This document shows positions 43,668 to 57,502 of a DNA stretch of 64,000 nt, in pieces. Location of the stretch: the NCBI GenBank assembly GCA_030533445.1, contig CM060062.1:5123456-5187455 (forward strand). Direction: 5' to 3'. This stretch comes from Cyprinodon diabolis. Taxonomy: Eukaryota > Chordata > Actinopteri > Cyprinodontiformes > Cyprinodontidae. Numbering within the stretch: the first letter of the stretch is position 1; each line of letters begins with the position of its first letter. Under the pieces are notes generated by a model, which had not been told where the DNA came from, did no database searches, and was given only the letters and a program-made list of their open reading frames with translations. Made by a program: the position numbers and the translations under genes.

Positions 43668-46289
43668 TGAGCAAAATTTTATTTTTTTCAAGTGACAGCA
43701 ATACGCTTCCGTACAAGTGCCTCATAACAATGGATCAATAATTATTATGTGATAACTACTTTATTAATGACTTTAAAATAAATACATCTTAGTTGTTGCT
43801 AACGGAGAGTCATGGATTTCTGATAAGGCTGCAAATACAGTTGTGTTAAGGGTTTTGGTCTTGGACCCGATTCTTGGTCCTTGACCAAGACCCTTTGTCC
43901 CAGATTGCTTGTCAGGCAGCAGCGCATAGGAAGACATCTGGGTAGTGATGTACTCAATGAATTGGATATATTTAATTGGAATGTTTAGAAAATGTATTGA
44001 TACAATTAGGTTATTATTCACTGAATCTTTACCAATGTGAAATCTATTGTAAATCTATTAGTAGATAAAAATCTTTTTTTTTTACTTTTTTTTTCAGTCA
44101 ATTTCAACTTTATGAAAAATAATGAGAAATAAATCACATTTAATCCTTAGAATTACAAAATTAACAATTTGAAACAACTGAAAAATTTACCTGGTAAAAG
44201 GGAAATACTGGTGGTGGTTCAGAGACGAGTTTGAACGATTGTTTAGATTGATCCATTTATTAATCCAAACATTAAAAAACGTGTCTATTAAGAGAATAGA
44301 AATGTCTCTTTCCCTGTGTAAAGTTAAACTTTAAGTTTCAATCTGATATTCTAAATTTCTATCTTAGGTTCAGATCAGTTGGAACATTTTCAGTAACTCT
44401 ACAGGAGAATACCTAAGGTTTGATAGATCCTGTCTGATGCCATGAAAAAATCTGGTCTTAAGTTTGCTGGCAAAAACTATCATGTTGGAAGATTAATAAC
44501 TAATATGGTGAAGAAATAAAGAAAACTTAAGCTTTTTTTAAGCCTGGTAAAACTGGTAAGGTACTGCTTCTTGGGTCCATGTTTCAGTCTCATTCTTTCG
44601 TCTTTCACATTGAATCAGCACTAACAACACACAGAAGCTGATGTGTATTACCTAGCTTGTTTACTTTTAACAATGAATTTGGAAAGAGAAATTAGGCTGA
44701 ACAATATGGTTTGGTGACTGACTGTACATGAGAGCATTGACCGGTGAACAATGTGAAACCATGCATTTGAATATTAGGGAAGGTTAGAGGAATAAAACAC
44801 AATGCAGGTATGGGTAGTCAATGTAAATTTTAAAACAGCTGACACAAACTGAAAGAAGGGAGCTAAGGGAGGTGCTCTAAATAATCTGAAAAGGAGATCG
44901 ACAGAGATACACAGAAACCTAGGAGAATAATTCTGAATAGAAGAAAGAAAACAAAAACAGGAAAACAGTTGAGTTGAGTCATACGTGATCTTCTAACATG
45001 AGGGACCACATGATTTCACAACAGTTCCAAAGTATACTTCTGTTCTTGTTGGCTGCAATTATTTGATTGATTGATTACCAGCCCTTCTAGTATATAACGA
45101 TTATGTGAGGATGAAAGGTGTTGAGCATTCAACAATTTTTAAATGTTTTAAATGTTTTTGAGACCTCTGCATCATTAGTGTGATATTTTTGTTCTTGAAA
45201 ACACTGACTTACACAATCAGACATGTGTAATGAACAGAAAATGTATAAAAGATTATACAGAAATGCCTCATAAATCAAAATGATGCAAATAAATTTGTTA
45301 TATCAAATGTATTTTCTAATTTTATAACTATAATTTGAAAAACATCACATTTTATGAAAATTATTTCATGGTCCAGGCTCTAAAGGGTTAACCTTTTTTG
45401 TTTTGGGCAGTGTTGTTTTTGACAGTTATCTCAGATTTAGTCTTATTTTTAGTGTTCAAGATGAAAACTATTATTAGTTTTAGTCACATTTTAGTCATTA
45501 AAAAATGTGATAGTTTTAGTCGGTTTTAGTCGACAAAATTTTTTTTAAATTTAGATTTCGGTAAAATGAATCTTCTAAACATATTTTACCCATTATGATC
45601 TTTCTGAATATTATGCCATAAGGCATGGTATTAATTTTGGTCAACGAGGACCAGTGTCCAGTCTTTGAACTTTGGTGAATCAGAATATTTACTGTCCTAT
45701 AAAAACTGCTGCAAAGTCCCCTCTCACAACAACCCCTTAAGACACTCTCACTGGGACATCCTACCATCCACTGTGCTTGGGGACAAAGCAGCTCCTACAT
45801 GCTTGCCAACCTGTGGGCCTTGACACAGGCAGAGGGGTGGGGGTGCCATACTAGGGAGAACAAAGAAAACTAAAGGCTAAATGGCCTTTGTGCCCGAACC
45901 CCTGCTCAAATTAAGTGGACTAACCCGCTTTCAGGACCAGAATCTGCAGACTAATCAATGTGGAAAGGATTTTAGGTTCCCTGCTGCAAGCCTGACACAT
46001 TAAGCTGCTGAACACTGGTAATTCCTCTTATCAAAAGCAGAGACCAAAAGAGGTAAAGTGCAAACTTGCAAAGTTAGGGAAAGAGTTTCCAACTATTGGA
46101 TTTCCTGTATAATTTTTGATCATTTCATGTTTTTACTGTTGTGTAAAGCAAGCTAACAAGAAAACAGTGGTGACTGCTTGGTACCCTATTCTCACGTTCT
46201 GAGCAAAGCTGATTCTGATAATTGCAGTTCAGCAAAATCCTCTTAATCAGCTATCAATGAAATGCAGCTGTGCCGAAGCAGGGCTTTAG
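43668..46289. other. Intergenic, little recognised
   Basis: AT-rich sequence. A TTTTAGTCGGTTTTAGTCGA stretch near 45512 resembles a dispersed fish repeat. No gene is supported. Confidence 0.4.
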
Positions 46290-47290
46290 AACTGTCTGTG
46301 AAGACACCAGACAGCTGACCTGCACACTCCTTGTACACCCGCCCAGGTATGTTATCGAGGCCTAGGGGCCTTTCTTGGAGGACTCTCCTCAGAGTTTTCC
46401 TCACTTCAGCTATGTCATCTCCCTGATGTGGAACAGCTTTTTCCCTGCCGGAGTGCTGTTTAGTGCCTCAAACCTTCCAAAGAAGTTGTTTAGCCCATTT
46501 TGGAAGTCAGAGTTTGCCGCATCTACCCAGAGAGGGTAGGTTGTAGTCTAAGATCGCCTGTATGCCTCACCACATCCTCCTGGTTTTGCTGGCATCATGG
46601 AAGAGATCATGGATCTTCTGACTGTGGTTCTGCTTCGTCGGTTGATAGCACACGCTTTCAGTTCCTCTCTGTCACCAGACTTGAAAGCTGAGTTCCGTGC
46701 TTCTAGCGATTTCTGAACCTCCCCATTCATCCAGGGTCTTCGGTTGGCCCGGGTGGTTATGTTCTTTGTGATGTTGACATCTTCAGTGCATTTGTTGGAG
46801 TAGGCCGACACAGCCATTGCATACTCATCTATATTTATTTTGTTGTCATAGGTTTCTGTAGCTTTGAACATTTTCCAGTCAGACCATTAAAAAAAAAACC
46901 ATGGGGTTTCTCCATGGCCCCCTCAGACCACACTCTGAGTTCTTAACTGTTGGTTTAGCCAAGATTAGCTAGGGCCTGTATGCAGGAATTAGCCTGAAGT
47001 GGCCTTGTATAGAGTCTTCATGGCCTCTTTTTTTGAAGAGAGTTTGAGTCGGAGATTATCCATTTGTTATACAGTGAACGGACGTTGGAGAGCAGGACTG
47101 ATGGGATCAGTGTTCTGTGGTAATTCCTTCTTAGCTTCGCCATTAACCCGCCTCTACTGCCCCACTTTCGTTGCCTAGCACATCGCTTCCTCTGGCCTTC
47201 CCCTTGGCCTGGCCTGCTCGGTGAGCCCGATGCTTTGTTTTCATCCATTCTCAGCACTCCTCAGCTTTTTAAACGATCAAGAGTGGCTGT
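46290..47290 (-). mobile_element. Decayed L2/CR1-group LINE (endonuclease to RT segments)
   Basis: On the minus strand, from right to left: RRNYHRTLIPSVLLSNVRSL followed by NKW (start of an AP-like endonuclease ORF), then YAMAVSAYSNKCTEDVNITK, ITTRANRRPWMNGEVQKSL and EARNSAFKSGD, a pre-RT block common in fish L2/Maui-like elements, and reverse-strand coding like PGRVYKEC near 46330. There are internal deletions and stops throughout. Confidence 0.6.
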
Positions 47291-47299
47291 GCTTTAACG

Positions 47300-47560
47300 A
47301 AAATTTGGTGACTATAGCTCCAGCAGGCGTTGGCGCTCGTAGATGCAGGATCGATGCCTGGTTTGAAGCGTTCTAAACGGCATATTTTGTGGAATTGTCG
47401 AGAGCAGTATAAGGCCACTGCTGTCATGTGCTGCCATGATGGAAACTGAGCTCCTCACCCGATCTCGAAGGGTGTGCCTAGCCACCCTGCAAAGGAAACC
47501 TATTTTGGCAGCTTGTATTCGTGATCAGACAGACAGACAGATCATCTATCTCCTTTATTT
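47300..47560. repeat. Probable LINE-derived fragment
   Basis: CCACCCTGCAAAGGAAACCT and GGCAGCTTGTATTCGTGATC resemble a block found in many fish interspersed repeats. A short (CAGA)n run follows at about 47527. The family is not determined. Confidence 0.35.
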
Positions 47561-48102
47561 AACTGGATTGTATAATTTAATACTATTAATACTTTTTACA
47601 AACCCAATCACTATATAGGGAAGAATACAATAGCCTAGAGAAGTAAATTCAGGTTAATTCTAAAAGAAAGTTTATTCATGTTTAGAATATTAATGTAGCA
47701 TGAAAGAATCATTCCCTTAAGGTATTGACATGAACTACAGTAAACAGTTTTTTTGTATTTTTTTTTTTTTTAATTAGGACTTAAATGAGGATTTAACTGT
47801 TCTGAGTTGAGTATAGTCCATTAATGTATAGAAGCTCTGGTTCCAGTATTTGCCAATGTATTTAACATTTGGTGAATTGTAATAAATAAGAGAAACAACA
47901 CTGAAATGTGAGATATACCTTATTTTATTTCAGATTACATGAAATGTTAAGTCTAAAATTGCCTCTAGGTTAGTAGGATGAGAACCTTAAATTTTTTTTA
48001 AGAAAAAGGCACAATTTAACAAACAATGTCAGCTTGTTGTGTGTTAATGTTGTTGATTGATGATCAGAATTTCACCATTGGCTCTTTCAGACAGCTTCTC
48101 TT
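47561..48102. other. Intergenic, nothing recognised
   Basis: AT-rich, including a poly-T run at about 47757-47771. Confidence 0.45.
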
Positions 48103-48123
48103 TTTATTTAGATGTATTTTTAT
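48103..48123 (-). terminator. renbp polyadenylation signals
   Basis: Two AATAAA hexamers on the minus strand (48118-48123 and 48103-48108), about 240-255 nt past the renbp stop codon. Confidence 0.6.
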
Positions 48124-48359
48124 TTCTTTAAAAAATATGCAGACTGTATCTGCAAGGATAGCAACACTTATTTTTCATGACAACTTTCTATCATGGATGT
48201 GTTCGAAAGTCAGATAAACAGAGTAACATTATACTAAAATAATAAAATCACAGTATAGAAAGACTTTTAAGATAGAAAATGATGATTATTACAGACATGT
48301 TTCTAGTTATAACCAACAGATTCAAGTTCTGTTTCTAAGATCCCCTGGTGTAGAAAAGT

Positions 48360-48433
48360 TCAGTCTTTTTCTGCCAGAAGATCGTCCAAGATGGATTCAC
48401 ACATGTAGAGGCAGCGAGGCACATGGAAGAAGC
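48360..48433 (-). CDS. renbp exon 10
   Basis: Residues 379-402 and TGA (48360-48362): [20 protein letters not shown] then AEKD. It contains candidate catalytic H382 and two cysteines in the region where a functionally important Cys is reported for the human enzyme. Confidence 0.93.
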
Positions 48434-51400
48434 CTGGAGGAGAGAGGACATCCATATAATATGATAGAAAACCTTTTTAATTGGAATCAATACAAACATA
48501 TTCAGTGAGCAATTGGGTTTTCTATAACCAGAGATCCAATCTGAAACAAGATAGGTATGGTCCAAAGGGCAGCACTGAGGCACAAAACCATGCATGGACC
48601 CTCCTGCACCCACGGAAAATTAGGCGGAACATTCTTGTTGCTCTTTAATTTGTAGCTTACCAGCGGTCTGGTAAGGCACAATACAAAAACACATTTTGAC
48701 ATATCACAGTGTGTGTTCTGTAACCATAACAGTCAAGACTGCAGCTGCAACCGAGCAAGGTTTTAAAAAGGCCATTTATTATCCTTTAATATCTGTCTAT
48801 ATCATTGAATATATATCAGTCTTTTTTTTAACCAGTTTTTGGATTTACATTTTTTTTTGGTGTTCATTGTTCAGCAGCTAAACGTTTTTTTTAACATTCA
48901 TGGACATAAGTAACCGGAATAAACAGCTTAATAAAAATGTGTCAGGTAAACAAACCAGTACTAAATGACTGTGATAGCAGGCATAAAAATGCTTAGGATC
49001 AATTTATTCTGAATGAGGTAAGCTCACCTGAGTGTATATTTGCACCTTCACTAGTGGCTACGTCAGCATATTCCCTACCTGATAAAGAATGTGTTTAATT
49101 CCCTGGCTCTGTCCAGACTTATGTCTGATTTTCATTCTGATTGAAGCATGTGATCCACTTCTCTGAACATACATCTCTAATATACTGCTCTAGTGAAGCT
49201 TACTCTGCAGTTCATTCTTACATGCCTCCTTTTTGTTTGTTATCTTGACTTTAAGTTGCTCCTGTGTAATTTTCAACAACTACCTCTCTCCTTCCCTAAA
49301 GGCTCTTTTTACTTGTTTAGCACTGTGTTTGGATTATTGGTGATCCAGAATTTATTACTGGGGAAGTATCTAATTGTTCTAACGGGGGTGATGTTATCTA
49401 GACAGTAATTTATGTGATCAATCACCCATTTGGTCATGAGTTTGGTTTTTATCTGGCCACTGACAAAGGGTTGTAAAGTTGGAAGGGGTGACTAATTTAA
49501 AAACACCAGTCATTGCCACATATGTATGAGGTCATTTTGCCTCTCTTATGAGCACCTGAGCTGATGACATCACATGCAACAGCAAACTGTTTCCAACATT
49601 ACACTTGTAAACTCTGGGTAAAAATATGTATGGTTACTTACTGTAAACATTTCAATATCTGGTCTATGGAGACTAAACTCTGTAGTCTAGATACCATGAA
49701 ACCATGTTGAGCAATTCAATTCTAGAATTTGCTTGTATTTCAGTATTACTTTGCTTGTATTTTAAAATGCCTTCTTCTATAAATAAAAAGACTGAGAAAT
49801 GAGGTGCTGCAAAACCTGGTCTTGGAATGGAAGTCATTTTTGGAATGATTAAGATTTCTAGATTGTTTTTAGAAAAAACTGTGCAAGAAAAGAGTTTTGT
49901 GTTAACCACACGCACACCATTTCTTCTATTTGTTCATTTTTTTATGCCAATTGCCCTTCCTGACAATACTGGGATACCAACCTGGGTTCTGAACCCAGGT
50001 CCACAGCTTTCCAAACATTTAGGACTATACAACCTGCTGTACATGAATAACTGTTAAATAAAAGGTGTTATCAAAGCTGATCCCATCACTGTATTGTTTG
50101 ATATGTGTTTCTCCTATCAAAATCAGATTTAACTGGCATGTCTTTACTTTTTCTCAGTGTGAGCCCATCCACATTTCCCTCCATTGCTTTGAATAGGCTG
50201 TGTGCTGCATAATATGCTGCAATTCAGGAGACAAATTTGCTGCAAAATCCTACAGATGCGACGTCAATTGATGCTGCATGAGTACCTCCAGCAGCTTTGA
50301 TACATGAAGTCATGGTCAGTAGTAGAAGGCTCGCTTGACAAGGTGCTTGTTGCTTTCATAAAATATGAAGATCTTGGAAGTAAACCATCATGTAGTAAAC
50401 AGTGTTACATCTTTAGCCATATAATGCTGTGAATTCGGCCTGTCCACATTTCTGCCCCCTCCTGTGCCAACTTTGCTGGTTTCCACAGTTAGCCACAGCG
50501 CCAGTCATGTCACTCGTGAGTCTCATTTCCTCATCCTAACTCTAGTTCCTTTAAACAACATATGTGCTTACCTTTAAAGGGTCCTCCTTTAAAATCCAAA
50601 GCTACTTTCCCTTCTTGTGTCAGATAGCCAAACCACTCACCGCTATTAGAGTCAGGAAACTGCAAACAGACAAAACTAACCATCACATGATGCTGATAGT
50701 TTATTGAAAGTCACAACATTCATTGTCCATGTTCAAAATTTAACATCAAAGTTTCAAAAAGGGTTCAAAGGGTTTATGTGAAACATCATATGGATTTATG
50801 CTAAGAAGGTTCTGTTTTCACAATCGTGGAGTTTAAAGATTTATTTTCATAATAAGGGTAACTTCATCAGATCCCATATAAATGGTCATAATTATTAGTA
50901 TAGACTAATGCTTTAGTTTTAAGGAGTTAAAGTGGAAGTGAAACAAATAACCAAACTAACTTAATTCACGAGTTTGCTTCTTACTATTATTAAAAAAATA
51001 TATTAAAAATGTGAAAATTATTTATTTAAAAGAAAAAAAAGCATAGCCTTGATTTATACATTTTGTGTATAAATGGTGTCCTACAACACCATGTTGTAGG
51101 ACACTAAGCAGTGACATCACAGGGTTTGTTCTCTGTGTAGCTTCTCCCTAAATACATTGGAGATACAATTGAGACCTCACAATCTTAAATCACCTAAGAA
51201 ATTTGGTATCATGAAAGACAAATCTGAAAGGACACTTCTCTTCATTGGCTTCCTGTTAAATCCAGAATAGAATTTAAAATCCTCCTTCTCACATATAAAG
51301 CCTTAAATGGCCAAGCTCCATCTGATATCAGAGTTCTGATTGTTCCTTATGTTCCTAACAGAGCACTTTGCTCTCAATCTGCAGGTTTACTAGTGGTTCC

Positions 51401-54400
51401 TAGAATTTCTAAAAGAAAAATGGGAGGCAGATCTTTTATTTATCAGGCTCCAGTTTTAGTTTTAGTCCGTGAGGCAGACACCCTGTCTACTTTTAAGGCT
51501 AGGCTTAAAACTTTCCTTTTTGATAAAGCTTATAGTTAGAGTGGCTCAGGTTTGTTGTTATTCTACTAGCATTAAATGCTGAAGTGTATAATATAACAAA
51601 GTATTTAGCCCTTTCATCCTTATGCGCAGGAATTCAGGAATTCTTTCTAGTTTGAAAAACCACTCGGGTTAAGACTAATTGAAGGTTATAACTTCCTGAT
51701 TTAAATATCTTACAAAAAACAACCAGAAAAGAACAATCTGCTATATCTGCTAATTTTAAGCAGTATTACTGTCATGATCTGCCATTCTGGTTCTGTGTAG
51801 GTTTTAATTTTGGATTCTCAGTTATACTTTATTCTAAGTTATTCTGTATTGTCAAGATCTATATCATTTTTGAGTTTTTGGTTTTACTCTTCCTTGTTAT
51901 CTTTCAGCATTTCTGCTATTATTAATTCCTTAGTCTAATTTAGTTAATATTCTTTCTTCTATCTCTAGGTTATAGTCTCCATTGCTTCAGTTATCTCCAG
52001 TCCCTTCTCTTGTCCTCTAGTTTTCCCCTTGGTTATTTCTTATTTTGTAGTCATTAATTTTATTCCCCTTTAGCCTTATTTAAGTTTTTTTTAGTTACAG
52101 TTAAAACCCTGTTTTCCCTGGTTACTCTTTGTCACCCCCTGGTGCCCCTTCCCTTTCCCCTTAACTCCTTTCTAGCTGCTTCTGTCCACATCTGCTCCCA
52201 ATTAGCCAATTACTCCACACTTTGCTCTGTCTCTCAGATATACTCCTCCTCTGCAGTTCCTCTGCTGGATTATCTGCATTTCTTCTTGTATGTTTCTTGT
52301 TTTTAATCTCTGAGTTCCCAGCCTGTTATTTATGGATTTATGTTTTTGTACTATCTAATTCACAATTAAAACTGCAAGAATGCTCTCTGCCTCCTCTAGC
52401 CTGCATTTGGGTCCACAACAACATCCACCAACCCTGACACTTGCAACAATAAACCTTCTCAAGTTTGTTTATAGTTAGAATACTTTAAAAGAAACTCTGA
52501 CATATTTCATGTTTTAATCTATTATTTGTAAACAAGAAAATATCTAATGAGAAAAAACTAAGGCTTCCTTAACATTGTAATAGTTTTGTGGGCAGCTTTC
52601 ACGCATACTTTTTTTCAATATAATGTACCATTTTTAAAAGCAACTAATTATTCGGATAATTCAGTTTATTTGGGTCTGATGGTTTTGGAACAACTAAGTT
52701 CTGTTAAATCCACAGAGCCATACTCACATGGCTAAAGGTGTACTCATAGACCTTGAAGAATCTTTCCAGCAGTTTGGGCTGCTTGGTCTGACTGTAGGCC
52801 ATGAGGAAGGCAACCAGAGCTTCGCTGTGCGGCCACCACAGCTTCATGCTCCACTCCAGCTGCTCACACAAACAAAAGTCAAATCTCACACCTTTTAGGG
52901 ATTTAACCATTATGTGAACTTCAAAGTGCAGAAAAGCAGCTTGTGTTTTTATACAGACCTGAGAGGGGCAGTGACCATCCACATCCAGAAAGTAGAACAG
53001 GCCACCATACTCTTCATCCCAGCCACTCTCATAAGGAAGCTGCACAAACTTTTCAATAGCAGTTCTCTGGATTTCCTTGTTATGGTTCTGTGCTGCATAC
53101 TGCAGCAGGAACCAGCCTGCTTCCAGGGCATGGCCTGAGTCAGCAGAGGGAAGCGAGTAAAGAGAAAACAGCAGTGGAAAAAGTTAAACAAGCAGCTAGG
53201 AGCCTAAAAGCTGCTTGTCTGCTGACCCTGAGTGTTACCTGGGTTCTGCAGCCGGCCCAGACATCCAGGCAGCTCTGCCCCAGCCGATGACACATTCTCT
53301 AAGATTGCCGTGCCATCTCTCTATGCAGGGTTACAGGGGAGAAGGTTCACACACGCAATAAAAGGCCTGAAGGTTTTAACAAGATGAAACTGAAGCTTCT
53401 AGTTCCTGAATCTGACATAAACCAAAACCACAAGACTTCACTCATCCCTCATTCCCATTTCAACCAGTCTGACTTCCTTGACATATCTAAACTAACAGGT
53501 TTTCAAAAATTATTTCCACTTTAGAAGCTTTTCATAATTTCTAGTCTGACCTGTTTTTGGGGCGGTTTGGTGGGGGCCAGTGTTTGTTGGTTTCCTATGT
53601 GCCAACTGTCTATAAATACAATTATAATGAATGGCCAAAGATATTTATAGTAAAAATCACGCACGACCTCCAGCACTTTGAGAAAAAAACAACAGGTTTT
53701 ATTTGACATTTTTATTTCATTTTCTAATAAAGTTATGAGGAAATTTAAAAGCATCCTCATATCAACGTGCTTAACTTAACATGCTTAACCAAACTGTATG
53801 TAATGGCATGATTTCTGCACATTTTTTTTTACGATTAGAAAGGACCAGCAATAAGATGCTACTTGGCAATAAACGGTCAAACAATGAACAGGATGACTAT
53901 CTAACCTCTGCTTAAGAACACTGAGATATATGCTTTCATCTGAGAGAGAGGATATCATAGGCGTTGTTAGCCTATTTGTTGGGGTGCTGAAGCAACCCTA
54001 ATTTGAATCAAAGCCCCCCTGAAATACCAGTTACTTTTTTAATACTATATGCGCTTTTTCTAATAATTAAAAAAAAGTGACATTGTAAAAACAATACAGC
54101 ATTTGGTTTAACTACTTCAATTATGTTCTGGTGCATCAGAAATAATAATAAACAAACAAAAACAATGCATAAACAAGCCTAATGGAGCTTCTTAACGAAA
54201 ATGTTGACCAAGCCTTTGAGGAAAACACTGCATTAAGGTCTTTTCTGTTGGGATCTGGAGCTGTACCACCTGTCTCCAGCAGAGTTCACTGTGGATCCTC
54301 CTGAGCTGAGCCTTCGACACACCTGAAACCCATCTCATCATCAGGAGGATCCTCCACCATATAAGCAGCCCTCAGACCTCGCGTCAAGGCTGCAGTGTTT

Positions 54401-57400
54401 ATCCAGTTTGGTTAGCACCTGAGCCTAACTTCCTCTGTGAAATCTTTCTTGCCTCTAGTCTCCTAGCTGGAAACTAATTTCCTTTGTCTCTGCCTACAGG
54501 AAACCTGTTTTTGTCCTGTAAGCTCTGGATGAGCTTAACCTGTCGAGCCTGCCCTCAGAGCCAAACCTGAAGAACCTTCTCTGGATTTTCCCATGCTGCT
54601 TTGGACTAAGAGCTGGAAAACCAAGGTCTGTCCTATCGTTAGATGCAAGACGCTGACGCTGAAGCTGAAACTGAACTCTGCTGAATCAAACAGTCTCTGG
54701 AACCAACAGTGCCTCTCTCAAAGCCAAACCCGGATTCTTCAAGGTAGATCTCTGAAGATAACATTTCCACATTCACCAGCTACGTGGCTAACTGAACTGT
54801 CTCCTTTCCAGTTACCTGTGAACCAGATCCCCAGAAGTGAACCAGTACCTGACTCTTTCATTGTTCCATTGTTCAATAAACATTGTTAACTTTTACTCCA
54901 GTTTCCGTCTCCGTGGTGTTCTGCATATTGGGTCTTCCTGAACCAATCATGACATTTTCTAAAAATGTTCAGTCAGATTTCTGCACCTATTGATGGTGTG
55001 TTGGTGAAATGTTCATCAGCGAGGTGCTCTAATGTAGTTAGAATGGTTTGTTTGATTATCTTTAAACTACAGCTTCGACTACAACTCAGTATCAATATTT
55101 AAATGTACTGAATCATTAGTAAATCATTATTTTTTCATTTTCTAAATTAATTCTAAATCCTTTTTATGATTTACTAAGTCTCAAATATGATGCATTAGTG
55201 AATGATGGAGTCAGTTATTAACAAATGACACTGAACAAGTTTGAAAAATATGTGTAGAAAATGGTTCAGCACCCCATAACTTCTGAGCCTAGAATGGCCC
55301 CCTTGAGGATACATATTTTACTGGAACAGTAATTTCTTAAAAAAAAAAAAAAAAAAACAGAAAAGCTCTTGTGTTATAATCTACCAAGAATGCAAAAGTT
55401 TATCGGGTATCATGCTAAAAGTTTGCTCTGACACCCCTGAACTTTGGCACGACACATGATGCATTCTGATGATTGGGTTAAAGAACAGTTTTCTTTTCTA
55501 AACAGTAACACTCAGCTGTCAAAAGATATGAACGTTAGTCGTATACGATCATTTTACCCCTTCTCAGTTCACACCAGGCTGTCATTTTGTTGTTGCTACT
55601 GAAGGCTCTGAGCAGCTGTTAGCTTTACTTCCAGATCATAGTGAAGTCCTGATTCTCCACACTCTGGTCGAGTGCTGTCTGCTGCTGGTCAGATACCAAC
55701 AGCGCAGAATATCTCCAAACAAAACCACATTGATTCAATAAGATTGACTACTGTAAAACATGTTACATTAAATATGTCTTAAAGTCAAATGTTTTTCGCA
55801 TTGTTTACTTCTAAAGGTAAAAACAATGCATTTTTTGAGAAGAAACATCTAAGCAGAAGTTACAATCAAATGTTAAAACAAAAACACATAAAATTTCATT
55901 TAAATTTACAGAAACATCATCTGAATGCATTTTCTTTACCTTCTCTGGTAAAGAAGATACTAAACTAGCCCAGGGTTCTATGGACCATTTATTGTGTTTT
56001 AGAGGTAAAACGTTAACTGGAGACACACCTGGATGTGTTGTTGAATCTGACTCACACACCAGCTTCCCAGCTCTGCATACTTCCTCCCTGTCTCCAGACG
56101 GCCTTCAGACAGCTGCTGGACAAGACACAGCAGCATCATGGGAACCGCCATGCTGTTAGTGGGAACATCTCCTGGAAGCTGGGGCCGTCCAAGACCTGAC
56201 GAGTCCTCTCGGACCCAGTAGATCAGCTGCTCCATCATCTGCTCAGCCTCCACCTAAAACACACCACAGCAGAAAGACTGTTTGATCATAAAAAACTGCT
56301 ACGGACTCTTCAAAAAAAAAATGTATGATCTAAATTACATGTCGAATATATAATATACCATAAATGAAGTATCTTTTATCAGTAATATACATTTTCTCTG
56401 GCATTTTTATTGTTTGTTTTTAATGAAGAGGTAAGTCTTTGGGGTTGGAAGGCCACCCGCAATGACCCTAATCTGCATCTAACCTGTCAAGTCAGGTTAA
56501 AGAAGCACTCCACTTTAGTTCAACCCATCATTATTCTGGGATACTCTGCAGCATCTCTTTGAGTAAAGGAAAGACATTAACCAGAACCTTTTGATCTTAT
56601 GGGGGAAGTGACACCTAATAGGGTTGCCGACTGTCCCTTATAAAAAAGAGAAGTGTCCCATATTAAGACATAGAATTAGGTGTCTAATTTAATTCAGGCT
56701 TGGTTTAAATGTTTGCAAAATCAATTCACAACCAAAGTAAAAGGGAAACATAAATTGATAATGTCGGTAGGGTGGGAGACAGTGTCCCTCATTTAATTTT
56801 AACAGAGTTGGCAACCCTGCCGCCTACTAAACGTTGGTTATGGTCAATCAGGGTAACAAATTAAACAGCAGACACTATGATAAACCACAACAACTTCTGC
56901 TTTAACGCTCTTGATTTACCTCTTTTAAAAGTGAAATTGTAGAATATGACAAAACTGATGTGAAAGCAGCGGCTTTGCATGTGTCCTCCTGTGCCGCCAT
57001 GTTTATTTTGGTTGAGCTGAAGGCTCGGTAGCTCTTGCTTTTGTCACAGCTACTGTATATGTCCTGCCCTAAACCAAAACACTGCAACATGATTAGCTGA
57101 ACTGATTGGGGTCAGTCTCAAAAGGTTAAAGTGGAAGCAGAACAAGATGGACTCTGGTGTGTTTGTGAACCCACAAATGTCAGAAGAATTAAGCTTGCAG
57201 GTGAGGTTACAGTCTGCATCTCCATCCACAGATATTCTAACATCCCATTCAGAGCACTGACTCTAACTGTGTTAGTATAACTACTCAATGGAAACATACA
57301 GAAAAATGACAAGACTACAGTAGACCTTGAAAGAATAATACTGTTCCTAACTACAGAAACCGTCACATCAGGTTTTTAATGCTTTGCTTTTTCCAGGCAC

Positions 57401-57407
57401 TGGTATT

Positions 57408-57502
<95 letters not shown>

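Noticed and set aside
51770..52439. Calling this block a confirmed solo LTR
   Set aside because: It has TG...CA ends, but the flanking 5-mers do not match. It is listed only as a low-confidence possibility.
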